64,000 nt of DNA, from assembly GCF_001679785.1 (NCBI RefSeq), contig NZ_CP016286.1, positions 4,024,001 through 4,088,000 of the forward strand. The letters run 5' to 3'. The notes under the pieces were generated by a model that worked only from the letters and a program-made list of their open reading frames with translations, ran no database searches and had not been told where the DNA came from. The position numbers and the translations under genes are program-made. The DNA is from Rhizobium leguminosarum (GTDB lineage Bacteria; Pseudomonadota; Alphaproteobacteria; Rhizobiales; Rhizobiaceae). Positions 1 through 9,711 of the stretch are shown piece by piece. How positions within the stretch are numbered: the stretch's first letter is position 1; each line of letters begins with the position of its first letter.

Positions 1-2210
1 TCCTGGATTTCCTGGAAAAGGGCCTGGTCTATCGCAAGCAGTCGAAGGTGAACTGGGATCCTGTCGACAACACCGTGCTCGCCAACGAACAGGTGATCGA
101 TGGCCGCGGCTGGCGTTCCGGTGCGCTGGTCGAACAGCGCGAACTGACGCAATGGTTCTTCAAGATCACCGACTTCAGCCAGGATCTGCTGGACGCACTG
201 GATACCCTCGACCAGTGGCCGGAAAAAGTGCGTCTGATGCAGAAGAATTGGATCGGCCGTTCGGAAGGCCTGACGATCCGCTGGGAGATCGTGCCGGAAA
301 CGGCACCTGCCGGCGAGAGCGAAGTGACGGTCTATACCACCCGGCCGGACACGCTGTTCGGCGCTTCCTTCCTGGCGATCGCCGCCGATCATCCGCTGGC
401 GAAGGATGCCGCCGCGAAGAACCCTGATATCGACGCCTTCTGCGACGAGTGCCGCCGCGCCGGCACCTCGCTCGCAGCACTCGAGACCGCCGAAAAGAAG
501 GGCATGGATACCGGTATCCGCGTCAGGCATCCGCTTGATCCCTCCTGGGAGCTGCCTGTCTATATCGCCAATTTCGTCCTGATGGATTACGGCACGGGCG
601 CCATCTTCGGCTGCCCATCGGGCGATCAGCGCGACCTTGATTTTGCACGCAAATATGGCCTGCCGGTGGTGGCAGTCGTCATGCCGAGGGATGGCGATGC
701 GGCAAGCTTTGCCGTCGGCGATACCGCCTATGACGGCGATGGCGTGATGATCAATTCGCGCTTCCTCGACGGCAAGACGACCGAGGAAGCCTTCAATATC
801 GTTGCCGACCGGCTGTCGGCCGCTTCGCTCGGCAATGCGCCGCAGGGCGAACGCAAGGTCAATTTCCGACTGCGCGACTGGGGCATTTCCCGCCAGCGTT
901 ATTGGGGCTGCCCGATCCCGGTCATCCATTGCGATGATTGCGGCGTCGTGCCGGTGCCGAAGGCGGACCTGCCGGTCAAGCTGCCCGACGACGTCACCTT
1001 CGACCAGCCGGGCAATCCGCTCGACCGTCATCCGACCTGGCGCCATGTCTCCTGCCCGAACTGCAGCAAGGATGCCCGCCGCGAGACGGATACGATGGAT
1101 ACCTTCGTCGATTCGAGCTGGTATTTCACCCGCTTTACCGCGCCCTGGGAAGGAAAGCCGACCGATCCGGAGGCGGCAAACCGCTGGCTGCCGGTCGACC
1201 AGTATATTGGCGGCATCGAGCACGCGATCCTGCACTTGCTCTATTCCCGCTTCTTCACCCGCGCCATGCGCGAGACCGGTCACGTCGCCGCCACCGAACC
1301 TTTCAAAGGTCTTTTCACCCAGGGCATGGTGGTCCACGAAACCTATAGCCGCGGCGCCGGCGCCAACCGCGAATGGGTGGCACCCGCCGATATCCGCATC
1401 GACGAACTCGACGGCAAACGCCGAGCCTTCCTGTTGGCGAACAATGAGGAAGTTGCGATCGGCTCGATCGAGAAGATGTCGAAATCGAAAAAGAACGTTG
1501 TCGATCCCGACGATATCATCGCCTCCTACGGCGCCGATACCGCCCGTTTCTTCGTTCTGTCCGACTCTCCACCCGAGCGTGACGTCATCTGGTCCGAAGC
1601 GGGCGTCGAAGGCGCTCATCGTTTCACTCAGCGTCTGTGGCGCTTGATTTCCGAAGCAGCCGACGCGCTCTCCGCCGTGGTACCTGCGCCGGCAACCGAT
1701 GGGGAGGCGTTGTCGATCTCCCAGGCCGCCCACAAGACGTTGAAGGCTGTCGAGAACGACTATGACAAGCTCTGGTTCAACAAGGCCGTTGCCCGAATTT
1801 ATGAACTCGTCAACGCGCTGGCCGCACCGATGACGAGGGTTGCGGCAGGTGAGGGTGATGCCACCTATCGCGCGGCGGTGCGCGATGCCGCCGAGATTCT
1901 GATTCAGCTCGTCTCTCCGATGACGCCGCATCTGGCTGAGGAATGCTGGGCCGCGCTCGGCAATGAAGGCCTGCTTGCCCGGACAAGCTGGCCGCGATAC
2001 GACGAAACACTCGTCATCGAAAACGATGTCGTCTTGCCGGTACAGATCAACGGCAAGAAACGCGCTGAATTGACAATTTCTCGCGATGCAGATCAGAATG
2101 CCGTCACCAACGCTGTGCTGGATCTGGATGCGGTGAAGAACGCGCTGAACGGACAGGCACCGAAGAAGATCATCGTGGTTCCCCAAAGGATTGTAAACAT
2201 TGTCGTTTGA
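1..2210 (+). CDS. leuS: Leucyl-tRNA synthetase (5' end outside window)
   Basis: This is a class I aminoacyl-tRNA synthetase that charges tRNA-Leu in the cytoplasm. The reading frame is open from base 3, so the true start and the HIGH motif lie upstream of the window. The visible part has the CP1 editing domain (TRPDTLFG, near base 340), the zinc-ribbon-like CxxC pairs around bases 930-1070, and the KMSKS loop encoded at 1473-1487. The anticodon-binding and C-terminal domains follow, with the usual ending. The stop codon overlaps the start of the next gene, lptE, by 11 bases, so the two are probably cotranscribed. Only the truncation by the window edge is unusual. Confidence 0.97.
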   Translation, partial: LDFLEKGLVYRKQSKVNWDPVDNTVLANEQVIDGRGWRSGALVEQRELTQWFFKITDFSQDLLDALDTLDQWPEKVRLMQKNWIGRSEGLTIRWEIVPETAPAGESEVTVYTTRPDTLFGASFLAIAADHPLAKDAAAKNPDIDAFCDECRRAGTSLAALETAEKKGMDTGIRVRHPLDPSWELPVYIANFVLMDYGTGAIFGCPSGDQRDLDFARKYGLPVVAVVMPRDGDAASFAVGDTAYDGDGVMINSRFLDGKTTEEAFNIVADRLSAASLGNAPQGERKVNFRLRDWGISRQRYWGCPIPVIHCDDCGVVPVPKADLPVKLPDDVTFDQPGNPLDRHPTWRHVSCPNCSKDARRETDTMDTFVDSSWYFTRFTAPWEGKPTDPEAANRWLPVDQYIGGIEHAILHLLYSRFFTRAMRETGHVAATEPFKGLFTQGMVVHETYSRGAGANREWVAPADIRIDELDGKRRAFLLANNEEVAIGSIEKMSKSKKNVVDPDDIIASYGADTARFFVLSDSPPERDVIWSEAGVEGAHRFTQRLWRLISEAADALSAVVPAPATDGEALSISQAAHKTLKAVENDYDKLWFNKAVARIYELVNALAAPMTRVAAGEGDATYRAAVRDAAEILIQLVSPMTPHLAEECWAALGNEGLLARTSWPRYDETLVIENDVVLPVQINGKKRAELTISRDADQNAVTNAVLDLDAVKNALNGQAPKKIIVVPQRIVNIVV

Positions 2211-2721
2211 TATCGCTTGCAAGCTGGCCCGCAATGCCGGCATCGCCATGATCCTTGCCTCGGCGGCTTTTCTCTCCGCCTGCCAGGTCCGACCGCTCTA
2301 TTCCGAGAGTTCCGGTGTCGTCGAAAAGCTTTCCTCGGTCGGCTTTTCCCCAGCAAGCAGCCGCGTCGAGCAGCAGGTGCGCAATCGCCTTATCTTCCTT
2401 GCGTCGCGCGGTGCCGGTGAAGCGGTAAACCCGCAATATCAGGTTGAGATTCGCGCTACCTCGTCTGTTACCGATACGCTCCTGACGGATTCCTCGGACA
2501 CGTCGCGCGCCGGCCGTGTGACCGTCAGCGTCACCTACACGCTGCGTTCGGCGAGCGACAATCACGTGATCAAGGCCGGCAGCCGCGCTACCACGGCGCT
2601 GGTGGATTTTTCCGAACAGGAATTCGCCAAGCAGCGCGCGATCCGTGATGCCCAGAACCGCGCGGCGGATCAGGTGGCGGAATTCGTGGGAGCCGATATC
2701 GCCGCTGCCCTCAGCCGCTGA
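2200..2721 (+). CDS. lptE: LPS assembly lipoprotein LptE
   Basis: This 173-residue lipoprotein starts at a TTG that overlaps the end of leuS. A short signal peptide leads to the lipobox LSAC, with the lipidated cysteine at residue 28. LptE sits in the outer membrane and plugs the LptD barrel that delivers lipopolysaccharide to the cell surface. The context leuS-lptE-holA is the common order in Gram-negative bacteria and supports the name more than sequence identity does, because LptE is poorly conserved. The holA start follows 10 bases after the stop, which suggests one operon. Confidence 0.85.
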   Translation: MSFDIACKLARNAGIAMILASAAFLSACQVRPLYSESSGVVEKLSSVGFSPASSRVEQQVRNRLIFLASRGAGEAVNPQYQVEIRATSSVTDTLLTDSSDTSRAGRVTVSVTYTLRSASDNHVIKAGSRATTALVDFSEQEFAKQRAIRDAQNRAADQVAEFVGADIAAALSR

Positions 2722-2731
2722 GGGCGGAGAT

Positions 2732-3772
2732 GTGGCAGAGATAAAATCCCACGAATTCGAGACGTTCCTGCAGAAATCGGCGCGGAACTATCGGATTTAC
2801 GTCATCTACGGGCCGGATCGTGGTCTTGTTTCCGAACGGGCAAGCCTGCTCGCCGGCAAGAGCGGTGTTGCTCTCGATGATCCCTTCTCGCTGACCAAGC
2901 TCGATATCGGCGACCTGCAGAAAGACCCCGGTCGGTTGGTCGACGAGGTCCAGTCGATCGGTCTGTTCGGCGGCGAGAAACTGATCTGGATCCGCGGTGC
3001 CGCCAACGAGAAATACCTCGTCGATTCCTTGGCACTGCTGGCCGAAAAACCACTCGAAGCCGCCAATCTGATCGTCGAGGCCGGTGACCTCAAGAAGGGT
3101 TCCCTGCTGCGCAAGACCGCGGAAGCCGCCCGATCCGTCATGACGATCCCCTCCTACGCTGATGACAGCCGCGCCCTGAATGCATTGATCGACACGGAGC
3201 TCGGTGCAGAGAAGCTCGGCATTACGCCGCCCGCGCGACAAGCGCTGATCGCGTTGATCGGCGGCGACAGGATCGCTTCCCGAAGCGAGGTGCGCAAGCT
3301 TGCTCTTTACTGCCGGGGCTTCGATACGGTCGAAGAACATCACGTTACCGAAATAATCGGTGACGCCAGCGCCATCTCGGTTGACGACGCCGTCGATGCC
3401 ATCCTCGGCGGTGATCTCAACGCCTTTCTTCACGCCATGCAAAAAATCACCAGCTCGAAAACTGCAATTTTTCTCGTGCTGCAGGCATGCCTGAAGCAAT
3501 TCCAGCTTCTGGATTCGATGCGCGCCGAAATGGATGAAAAACGGCTGCAGCCGCCTCAAATCATGCAGACAATGGGGCGGCATCTGCATTTCCGCCGCAA
3601 GCCGATCATCGAACAGGCGCTGCGCCAGTGGACCGCGGAAAGCATCGCCCGTGAATCCAATCGGCTACAGGCCGCTATTCTGCAAACCAGACGGCGGCAG
3701 GTGCTGGAAGACAGCGTGGCGATGCAAACGCTTCTGTCCACTACCCTTCAATCAGGCCGGAAATCCGCCTGA
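2732..3772 (+). CDS. holA: DNA polymerase III delta subunit
   Basis: The product is the delta subunit of the clamp loader, which opens the beta sliding clamp and loads it on primed DNA. I chose the GTG at 2732, preceded by AGGGCGGAG, giving 346 residues, close to the family's usual length. A longer reading from 2645 would overlap lptE deeply. The start VAEIKSHEFE and the segment YVIYGPDRGLV match the N-terminal RecA-like domain of the family, although delta does not hydrolyse ATP itself. The gene follows lptE closely and ends before a repeat-rich gap. Confidence 0.93.
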   Translation: MAEIKSHEFETFLQKSARNYRIYVIYGPDRGLVSERASLLAGKSGVALDDPFSLTKLDIGDLQKDPGRLVDEVQSIGLFGGEKLIWIRGAANEKYLVDSLALLAEKPLEAANLIVEAGDLKKGSLLRKTAEAARSVMTIPSYADDSRALNALIDTELGAEKLGITPPARQALIALIGGDRIASRSEVRKLALYCRGFDTVEEHHVTEIIGDASAISVDDAVDAILGGDLNAFLHAMQKITSSKTAIFLVLQACLKQFQLLDSMRAEMDEKRLQPPQIMQTMGRHLHFRRKPIIEQALRQWTAESIARESNRLQAAILQTRRRQVLEDSVAMQTLLSTTLQSGRKSA

Positions 3773-3790
3773 CCAGCGCACGTCGGCCCA

Positions 3791-3855
3791 AAAAATCATA
3801 ACCGATTTTCGGAAGCACTATGCCTTGTTTCAAGGAGTTAAAGCGTCGGTGCTCT
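3791..3855. repeat. Degenerate rhizobial palindromic repeat
   Basis: The stretch has ATAACCGATTTTCGG and a trailing AAAGCGTCGGTGCTC. Both resemble parts of the better-preserved hairpin repeat at 29447-29531. It is decayed, and only comparison with those copies makes it visible. It sits immediately before the intact repeat at 3856. Confidence 0.4.
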
Positions 3856-3969
3856 AGAGCATGATGCCGAAAAGTGTGAGCGGTTTTCGGAGACATCATG
3901 CTCTCACTATATAATGTAGAACAGGACTCAGATTTTAGGCCGACCCGGCCTAAAATCATCCTGTTCTAG
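3856..3969 (+). repeat. RIME-like double-palindrome repeat, copy 1
   Basis: The element is about 114 bases and consists of two large inverted repeats. The first runs from AGAGCATGATG to CATCATGCTCT. The second runs from TAGAACAGGA to TCCTGTTCTA, with an inner palindrome TTTAGGCCGACCCGGCCTAAA. An almost identical copy lies in inverted orientation at 59354-59470. It resembles the RIME elements described in rhizobia, which is recalled knowledge and not a database match. Its right end carries the bases of the parB stop codon. Confidence 0.85.
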
Positions 3970-4847
3970 CGCCTCTCGAGCAAGCGGCAGATTTCCTCGA
4001 GCTGCTCTAGCGACTTATAGGAAATTTTGATCTGGCCACCGCTTGCCTTGTGATTGATCGCAACATCAAGGCCGAGCGCATCGGAAAGTGTCCGTTCCAG
4101 CGCCAGCGTGTCTGAATCTTTCTGATCTCGCCGCAAGGCCGCCTGCTGCGGCTCCGATTGGGCCTTGATATTGTTTTGCGCCAGCTTTTCCGCATCACGC
4201 ACCGACATGCCCTTGGCAACGATCGTACGGGCAAGACTTGCCGGATCGGATGTCGAAACCAGTGCGCGCGCGTGGCCAGCCGATAGACTGCCAGCAGCAA
4301 GCAGATCGCGAACCGGATCAGGCAATTTCAACAGGCGCAACGAGTTGGCAACATGGCTGCGGCTTTTACCGATAATTTCGCCGAGGTCGTTCTGGGTGTA
4401 GCCGTATTCCGCGATCAGCTGCTCATAGCCCAAGGCCTCTTCGAGGGCATTGAGATCCGCGCGCTGCACGTTTTCAACAATGGCGATTTCCAACGCCGTC
4501 TTATCATCCACATCACGGATAATGACCGGAATCTCGATCAGCCCGGCAAGCTGAGCTGCGCGCCAGCGTCGTTCGCCGGCGATGATCTCATATCGATCCC
4601 GCGACATCGTCCGCACAACAATCGGCTGAACGATACCGTGTTGACGAATGGAGCTTGCGAGATCGTGCAGCTCCGAGTCATCGAAGAACCGACGGGGATT
4701 GCGGGGGTTGCGGCTGACGAACTCGATCGGGATCATTCTGTCGGCGCTGATAGTCCGCTCGGCTTCCACCGGGACAGGCTGATCCATTTCACCAATCAGC
4801 GCCGCAAGACCGCGGCCCAATCGCCTCTTTGATACATCGTCATTCAT
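3966..4847 (-). CDS. parB: Chromosome-partitioning protein ParB
   Basis: This 293-residue protein binds parS sites near the origin and spreads as a CTP-dependent clamp that ParA acts on. The N-terminal segment RRLGRGLAALIGE is the typical ParA-contact tail. The CTP-binding motif GERRWRAA is at residues 91-98, followed by ENVQRADL near 125. The helix-turn-helix that reads parS lies around 151-173. Its stop codon is formed by the end of a RIME-like repeat. It follows parA by 32 bases and is presumably cotranscribed with it. The parS-type sites at 6276, 8238, 8276 and 14602 are its expected targets. Confidence 0.97.
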   Translation of the reverse strand: MNDDVSKRRLGRGLAALIGEMDQPVPVEAERTISADRMIPIEFVSRNPRNPRRFFDDSELHDLASSIRQHGIVQPIVVRTMSRDRYEIIAGERRWRAAQLAGLIEIPVIIRDVDDKTALEIAIVENVQRADLNALEEALGYEQLIAEYGYTQNDLGEIIGKSRSHVANSLRLLKLPDPVRDLLAAGSLSAGHARALVSTSDPASLARTIVAKGMSVRDAEKLAQNNIKAQSEPQQAALRRDQKDSDTLALERTLSDALGLDVAINHKASGGQIKISYKSLEQLEEICRLLERR

Positions 4848-4879
4848 GATCTACACTCACCTACACCCCTAAAATGATA

Positions 4880-5674
4880 TCACGCGGCCAGTCTTTGCCG
4901 TTCTCGCTGGATGACCTCGGAGGCCAACTGCAGATAGGCCTGACTGCCCGCGCACTTCAAGTCATAGAGAATAGCCGGCTTACCGTAGGACGGAGCCTCG
5001 GAAACCCGGACGTTGCGCGGAATTAACGTGTGGTAAACCTTGTCCCCGAGATGCGTACGCACGTCATTGACAACCTGCTGGGCAAGATTGTTGCGCGCAT
5101 CGAACATCGTCAAGACGATACCCTGAATATCCAGACGCGGGTTCACCGTCCGCCGAACCTGGCTGACGGTCTCAAGCAGCTGGCTCAACCCCTCCAGCGC
5201 AAAAAATTCACATTGCAGCGGCACCAAGACCGAATGCGCCGCCGCCATAGCATTCATCGTCAGCAGATTGAACGACGGCGGGCAATCCAGAAGAATATAA
5301 GAAAACGCCACGGCTTCGGGCGACGACAGCGCTTTCCGCAATTTAAACACCCGATCGCTCTGCTGCGAGATTTCCATCTCGATGCCAAGAAGATCCATCG
5401 TCGACGGGACGATAAACAGATTAGGAACCGCTGTTTCGAGAGTCACTTCGGGGATCCCGCGATCACCGACCATCAGATCGTAGGAGGAAAGCTTGCGATC
5501 ACGACGATCGATACCGAGGCCTGTGCTGGCATTGCCCTGCGGGTCGAGATCGACGATCAGGACGCGCTCGCCGATAGCAGCAAGTGCCGTTGCCAGATTG
5601 ATTGCTGTGGTCGTCTTGCCAACGCCACCTTTCTGATTTGCGATGGTGATAATCCGATGTCGTTCGCCAGCCAT
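4880..5674 (-). CDS. parA: Chromosome-partitioning ATPase ParA
   Basis: This is a 264-residue Walker-type ATPase that forms a gradient on the nucleoid and moves ParB-bound origins apart. The deviant Walker A motif KGGVGKTT is at residues 15-22, with a second conserved segment DLDPQGNAST near 43 and the Walker B region LLDCPPS near 129. It lies 19 bases after rsmG and before parB, the standard order mnmG-rsmG-parA-parB near alphaproteobacterial origins. This is the chromosomal type and not the plasmid RepA type, judging by length and context. Confidence 0.97.
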   Translation of the reverse strand: MAGERHRIITIANQKGGVGKTTTAINLATALAAIGERVLIVDLDPQGNASTGLGIDRRDRKLSSYDLMVGDRGIPEVTLETAVPNLFIVPSTMDLLGIEMEISQQSDRVFKLRKALSSPEAVAFSYILLDCPPSFNLLTMNAMAAAHSVLVPLQCEFFALEGLSQLLETVSQVRRTVNPRLDIQGIVLTMFDARNNLAQQVVNDVRTHLGDKVYHTLIPRNVRVSEAPSYGKPAILYDLKCAGSQAYLQLASEVIQRERQRLAA

Positions 5675-5693
5675 TGCCGCAATATCCGATCTG

Positions 5694-6311
5694 TTAAACC
5701 AAGCGCCGGAGATTTGATATTTCCAAAATGACAGATTCCTTCTCGACGGCGCTCTTATGTTCTACCAGATCGAATTCCCACCGACCACGTGCTTTGTCAA
5801 TTTCCTTGAGGTAATCCCGGCCTTTATGAAAGAAGCCACGACAATCTTCCTTGCCAAGCATCCATTGGGATGAATAACCGATGAGCCCATCAAGATCCGC
5901 AAGGGCGCGCGCAGAAATCGCACCACATTCGCCAACCTCCGTATAGGCATCCTCGATTCGAATGCTATGGACGCTGCCGCGCGCATGTGTCTCCCGTAGC
6001 GCTGTCCGCAGAAACGCTGCCTTTTTATGGTTGCTTTCGACCAGATGGACCCATCCACCTTGCAGCTCGGCCAGAAAAATCGCCGTAATAATGCCGGGAA
6101 AGCCGCCCCCACTGCCGAGATCAACCCAAGTAATCGGTTGAGGATGAATCTGAAAGACCTGGCTGCTATCAGCGATGTGCCGGTGCCACAGATCATCCAG
6201 TGTCGACGGCGCCACCAGATTGATTGCTTTTGCCCACTTCTGAAACAGCGCTGCAAAGTGTTGCAACCGTTCCTGTGTTTCACGTGAAACACGCAAACCG
6301 TTTAATTCCAT
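5694..6311 (-). CDS. rsmG: 16S rRNA m7G527 methyltransferase RsmG
   Basis: This SAM-dependent enzyme methylates N7 of G527 in 16S rRNA; its loss gives streptomycin resistance in other bacteria. The 205-residue product has the SAM-binding motif [12 protein letters not shown] at residues 62-73. The first codons overlap a perfect parS 16-mer (6276-6291), so the N-terminal sequence VSRETQ is partly dictated by that DNA site. It stands 25 bases after mnmG and 19 before parA. Confidence 0.96.
   Translation of the reverse strand: MELNGLRVSRETQERLQHFAALFQKWAKAINLVAPSTLDDLWHRHIADSSQVFQIHPQPITWVDLGSGGGFPGIITAIFLAELQGGWVHLVESNHKKAAFLRTALRETHARGSVHSIRIEDAYTEVGECGAISARALADLDGLIGYSSQWMLGKEDCRGFFHKGRDYLKEIDKARGRWEFDLVEHKSAVEKESVILEISNLRRLV
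6276..6291. promoter_or_regulatory. parS centromere site, perfect consensus
   Basis: The 16 bases TGTTTCACGTGAAACA equal the bacterial parS consensus known from ParB systems. The site lies inside the 5' coding part of rsmG, about 1.5 kb from the parB start and 6.5 kb from the putative origin. Confidence 0.93.
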
Positions 6312-6336
6312 TCTGAAAGACTCTCAAATCTTGTAA

Positions 6337-8214
6337 TCAAGCGCTATGGCGCTCGGCAGAGGATAGTCGACGCAAGTGCACGAGCAGCAACGCGATTGCC
6401 GCCGGCGTCATCCCTTCAACGATTGCAGCCTGGGCGATATTGAACGGGCGAGCAGCACTGAGCTTGACCTTAAGCTCGTTCGAGAGACCGGACAGTGCGT
6501 CGTAGTTGAAATCAAGCGGTATCTGCCGCTCCTCGTCGCGTTGCTGATCGGCAATCGCCGAGGCTTGTCGATCGAGATAAACCGAATAGCCTGCCTCGAT
6601 TTCCAGCGCCTCCGCAACTTTCCGTCCAATCATGCCGAGCTTATCCGGCCAAACATGCCGGAGCGCGGCGAAATCATAATTCGGATAGGACAATAAATCA
6701 TACGCGGTTCGGCGCTGCCCATCGAGATTGATATTCAAGCCCGCGCGACGCGCCTCATTCGGTGTAACCGCCAGCGACTGTAACAGCGCCCGACTGGTTT
6801 CGATCTCTGCTTGATAGGATGTGAATCGCTGTATGCGCGCGTCACTGACGCAACCAAGCCGCATGGCCAGCGGCGTTAAGCGCATATCGGCGTTGTCAAC
6901 CCGCAAACTCAGCCGATACTCCGCACGCGATGTAAACATTCGATACGGCTCCGTAACGCCTCGCGACGTGAGATCGTCGATCATGACGCCAATATAAGAA
7001 CTCGTCCGGCTGAAATGGAACGGATCCGAATCGCCGCTTCGCAATGCGGCATTCAGCCCGGCTGCCAACCCCTGCGCGGCCGCCTCTTCATATCCGGTGG
7101 TGCCATTGATCTGGCCTGCCAGAAACAAGCCTCTCAGCCGTTTGACCTCCAGCGATGGAGTCAGCTCTCTCGGATCGACATGATCATATTCGATCGCATA
7201 GCCCGGTTGCAGTATTCTTGCCGCTTCGAGGCCGGGAATCGTTTTGATGAAGTCGGCCTGCACCTCCGCCGGCAAGGAGGTCGAAATCCCGTTCGGATAG
7301 ACCGTGTCATCGTCCAGTCCCTCGGGTTCGAGAAAGACTTGGTGTCCATCCCGCTCTCCGAATTTCACCAGCTTGTCTTCGATTGACGGGCAATAACGAG
7401 GCCCGACGCCTTCGATCTGCCCGGAATACATTGCCGAGCGCATGATGTTGTCGACAATGATGCGGTGGGTCGCTTCGGTCGTCCTGGTGACCCCGCATTC
7501 GATTTGTGGCGTGGTAATCGTGTCTGTCATAAAGGAAAAGGGGACAAGCTCCTCGTCAGCCCCCTGTCGACCGATGGATTGCCAGTCGATCGTCTTTCCG
7601 TCCAGCCGGGCGGGTGTGCCGGTCTTCAGACGTCCCAGCCGCAGCCCAAGGCGGGCGAGGGTCGCAGACAATCCGATCGACGGCGCTTCACCGACACGCC
7701 CGGCCGGTGTCTTTTCCGACCCGATATGAATAAGACCGCGCAGAAACGTTCCAGTGGTCAAAACCACCGCCGGTGCTTTCAGTGCCCGACCATCCTTCAT
7801 GATCACGCCGGCAACGCAACCATCGACAACGTCCAGATCAAACGCATCACCCTCGATGATATCCAAGTTCGGCGTCGCTTCGATCGCCGCCAGCATTGCC
7901 AGGCGATAAAGCTTTCGATCGGCCTGCGTCCGCGGTCCTCGGACAGCCGCGCCTTTCTTCTTGTTGAGCATCCTGAATTGAATGCCTGCAACGTCGGCGA
8001 CCCGACCCATAAGGCCATCCATCGCATCGATCTCCCCAACAAGATGGCCCTTGCCCAGCCCGCCAATCGCCGGATTACAGGACATGACCCCGATCGTGTC
8101 CCGCCTATGCGTAATCAGAGCGGTTTTTGCCCCGAGGCGCGCAGCTGCGCTGGCAGCCTCCGACCCCGCATGGCCGCCACCGATCACAATCACGTCGAAG
8201 ACATTATCCGTCAA
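6337..8214 (-). CDS. mnmG: tRNA U34 carboxymethylaminomethyl synthase subunit MnmG
   Basis: MnmG (GidA) works with MnmE to add the carboxymethylaminomethyl group to uridine 34 of certain tRNAs, using FAD and methylene-tetrahydrofolate. The 625-residue protein begins with the FAD-binding motif GGGHAGSEA at residues 12-20. It keeps the [15 protein letters not shown] signature near residue 44 and the second glycine-rich block [12 protein letters not shown]. The length is normal for the family. It follows mnmE, and the 74-base gap between them carries two parS-like sites. Confidence 0.97.
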   Translation of the reverse strand: MTDNVFDVIVIGGGHAGSEAASAAARLGAKTALITHRRDTIGVMSCNPAIGGLGKGHLVGEIDAMDGLMGRVADVAGIQFRMLNKKKGAAVRGPRTQADRKLYRLAMLAAIEATPNLDIIEGDAFDLDVVDGCVAGVIMKDGRALKAPAVVLTTGTFLRGLIHIGSEKTPAGRVGEAPSIGLSATLARLGLRLGRLKTGTPARLDGKTIDWQSIGRQGADEELVPFSFMTDTITTPQIECGVTRTTEATHRIIVDNIMRSAMYSGQIEGVGPRYCPSIEDKLVKFGERDGHQVFLEPEGLDDDTVYPNGISTSLPAEVQADFIKTIPGLEAARILQPGYAIEYDHVDPRELTPSLEVKRLRGLFLAGQINGTTGYEEAAAQGLAAGLNAALRSGDSDPFHFSRTSSYIGVMIDDLTSRGVTEPYRMFTSRAEYRLSLRVDNADMRLTPLAMRLGCVSDARIQRFTSYQAEIETSRALLQSLAVTPNEARRAGLNINLDGQRRTAYDLLSYPNYDFAALRHVWPDKLGMIGRKVAEALEIEAGYSVYLDRQASAIADQQRDEERQIPLDFNYDALSGLSNELKVKLSAARPFNIAQAAIVEGMTPAAIALLLVHLRRLSSAERHSA

Positions 8215-8237
8215 TTCAAGACTCCATATCCGGCAGG

Positions 8238-8253
8238 CGTTTCACGTGAAACC
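8238..8253. promoter_or_regulatory. parS-like site (14 of 16)
   Basis: CGTTTCACGTGAAACC keeps the whole 14-base core of the parS consensus and differs only at the two outermost bases. It lies in the short gap between mnmE and mnmG, 38 bases from a second near-copy. Confidence 0.8.
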
Positions 8254-8275
8254 GTCCGGGGCCTTTGGCTCCAAA

Positions 8276-8291
8276 GGTTTCACGTGAATCA
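8276..8291. promoter_or_regulatory. parS-like site (14 of 16)
   Basis: GGTTTCACGTGAATCA matches the parS consensus at 14 of 16 positions. It runs into the last codon and stop of mnmE, so its right half is partly under coding constraint. Together with the site at 8238 it forms a tandem pair. Confidence 0.65.
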
Positions 8292-9608
8292 TTTGCCAAT
8301 ACAAAACTCCGAGAAGATCACCCCGAGCAATTGTTCGACATCCACTCGTCCGGTAATTCTACCCAAATACTCCGCGGCAATTCGCAGCTGCTCGGTCCGG
8401 AGCTCAAGATTCACACCCGGCTGCGATATTGCCGCATCGAGCGCCGCTAAACATTTCGTGAGCGAATCCTTATGCCGCTGCCGGCTGGGGATTGCCATAG
8501 ACAGGCCGGCAAAACGTCTCTCGACGATATCGCCGATCAACCGCCGTAATTCCGGCAGACCGTCACCCGTCGCGGTGGAAATCTGCAGATCATACCGACC
8601 CGAAGCTATTTCGGTCAGATCCTTCTTTGTCCCGACAGTAACATGCGGAGAGGACTGCTCCAAGTCGTCGGGGATCAGCGGTTTCGTCATGTCGATTAAC
8701 AACAGGACAAGATCGGCATCACGGAGTGCCACGCGCGCGCGCCGCACACCTTCCATTTCGACTTTGTTGTCCGCCTCGCGAAGACCCGCAGTGTCATAGA
8801 GCTTGATCAGGTAACCATCAATGTCGAGATCAACCTGCAGGACATCGCGGGTGGTTCCGGCAATCTCCGTCACGATTGCGACGTCTCGACGCGCCAAAGC
8901 GTTCAACAGGCTCGATTTTCCAGCGTTCGGAGCACCAGCGATGACCACCTTGAAGCCGTCTCGGATAATCTCGCCGGCCGAAGCTGCCGCCAGGTGATCC
9001 TCGATATCGCTGCGAAGCTTCGCCATATCGGCCCAGACCGCATCCGATACCGACCCTGGAACGTCATCCTCGTCGGGGAAATCAAGTTCCGCCTCGATCA
9101 GCGCGCGAGCGCGCGTCAATCGTTCCGCCCACGAATCGTAAATTGCGGAAAGCCCGCCTGCGCTATGTTCGACCGCAAGACGTCTCTGCATTTCGGTCTC
9201 GGCGCCTATGAGATCGGCCAGCCCTTCCACCTCGACCAGATCAAGTTTGCCGTTCTCGAAAGCCCGGCGGGAGAACTCACCCTCGACCGCCATCCGCAAG
9301 CCCGGAATATCGCCAAGGACCTGAAACAGCGCCGCTAGCACGGCTCTGCTGCCGTGGATCTGCAGCTCGGCAACATCCTCGCCGGTAAACGAATTCGGAG
9401 CAGGAAAAAACAGCACCAGGCCGCTGTCGATCGGCTGATTGTTACGAGTCCGAATCGTTCGGTAAGACGCATACCGGGCTTCCGGAACGGATCCGACGAG
9501 CTTCACCAATATGTCTCTGGTCAGCGGGCCGCTGATTCGAACGACAGAAACACCCGAAGGCAGGGCGCCGCTCGATAGTGCATATATGGTATCGTTCAAC
9601 ATGGCCAT
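8289..9608 (-). CDS. mnmE: tRNA-modifying GTPase MnmE
   Basis: MnmE (TrmE) is the GTPase partner of MnmG in wobble-uridine modification. The 439-residue product has the N-terminal folate-binding domain, then an inserted G domain: GAPNAGKSS at residues 225-233, GTTRD at 251-255 and DTAG at 272-275. It ends in CIGK, the C-terminal cysteine motif required for modification. It lies between rho and mnmG on the minus strand. Confidence 0.97.
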   Translation of the reverse strand: MAMLNDTIYALSSGALPSGVSVVRISGPLTRDILVKLVGSVPEARYASYRTIRTRNNQPIDSGLVLFFPAPNSFTGEDVAELQIHGSRAVLAALFQVLGDIPGLRMAVEGEFSRRAFENGKLDLVEVEGLADLIGAETEMQRRLAVEHSAGGLSAIYDSWAERLTRARALIEAELDFPDEDDVPGSVSDAVWADMAKLRSDIEDHLAAASAGEIIRDGFKVVIAGAPNAGKSSLLNALARRDVAIVTEIAGTTRDVLQVDLDIDGYLIKLYDTAGLREADNKVEMEGVRRARVALRDADLVLLLIDMTKPLIPDDLEQSSPHVTVGTKKDLTEIASGRYDLQISTATGDGLPELRRLIGDIVERRFAGLSMAIPSRQRHKDSLTKCLAALDAAISQPGVNLELRTEQLRIAAEYLGRITGRVDVEQLLGVIFSEFCIGK

Positions 9609-9658
9609 ATCGCCTGGTTCATCGGTTGGAATCGAAATCGATTCCTCTCAAATAGAAA

Positions 9659-9688
9659 AGCTGGCGGCATCGCGAGATGCCTCCAGCT
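9659..9688 (-). terminator. Terminator after rho
   Basis: On the minus strand a strong stem (AGCTGGAGGCAT pairing with ATGCCGCCAGCT, one mismatch) is followed by a T-rich stretch. It sits 23 bases beyond the rho stop codon and before mnmE. Confidence 0.75.
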
Positions 9689-9711
9689 TTAGGGGTGAAT
9701 CCGGCTAAGGA

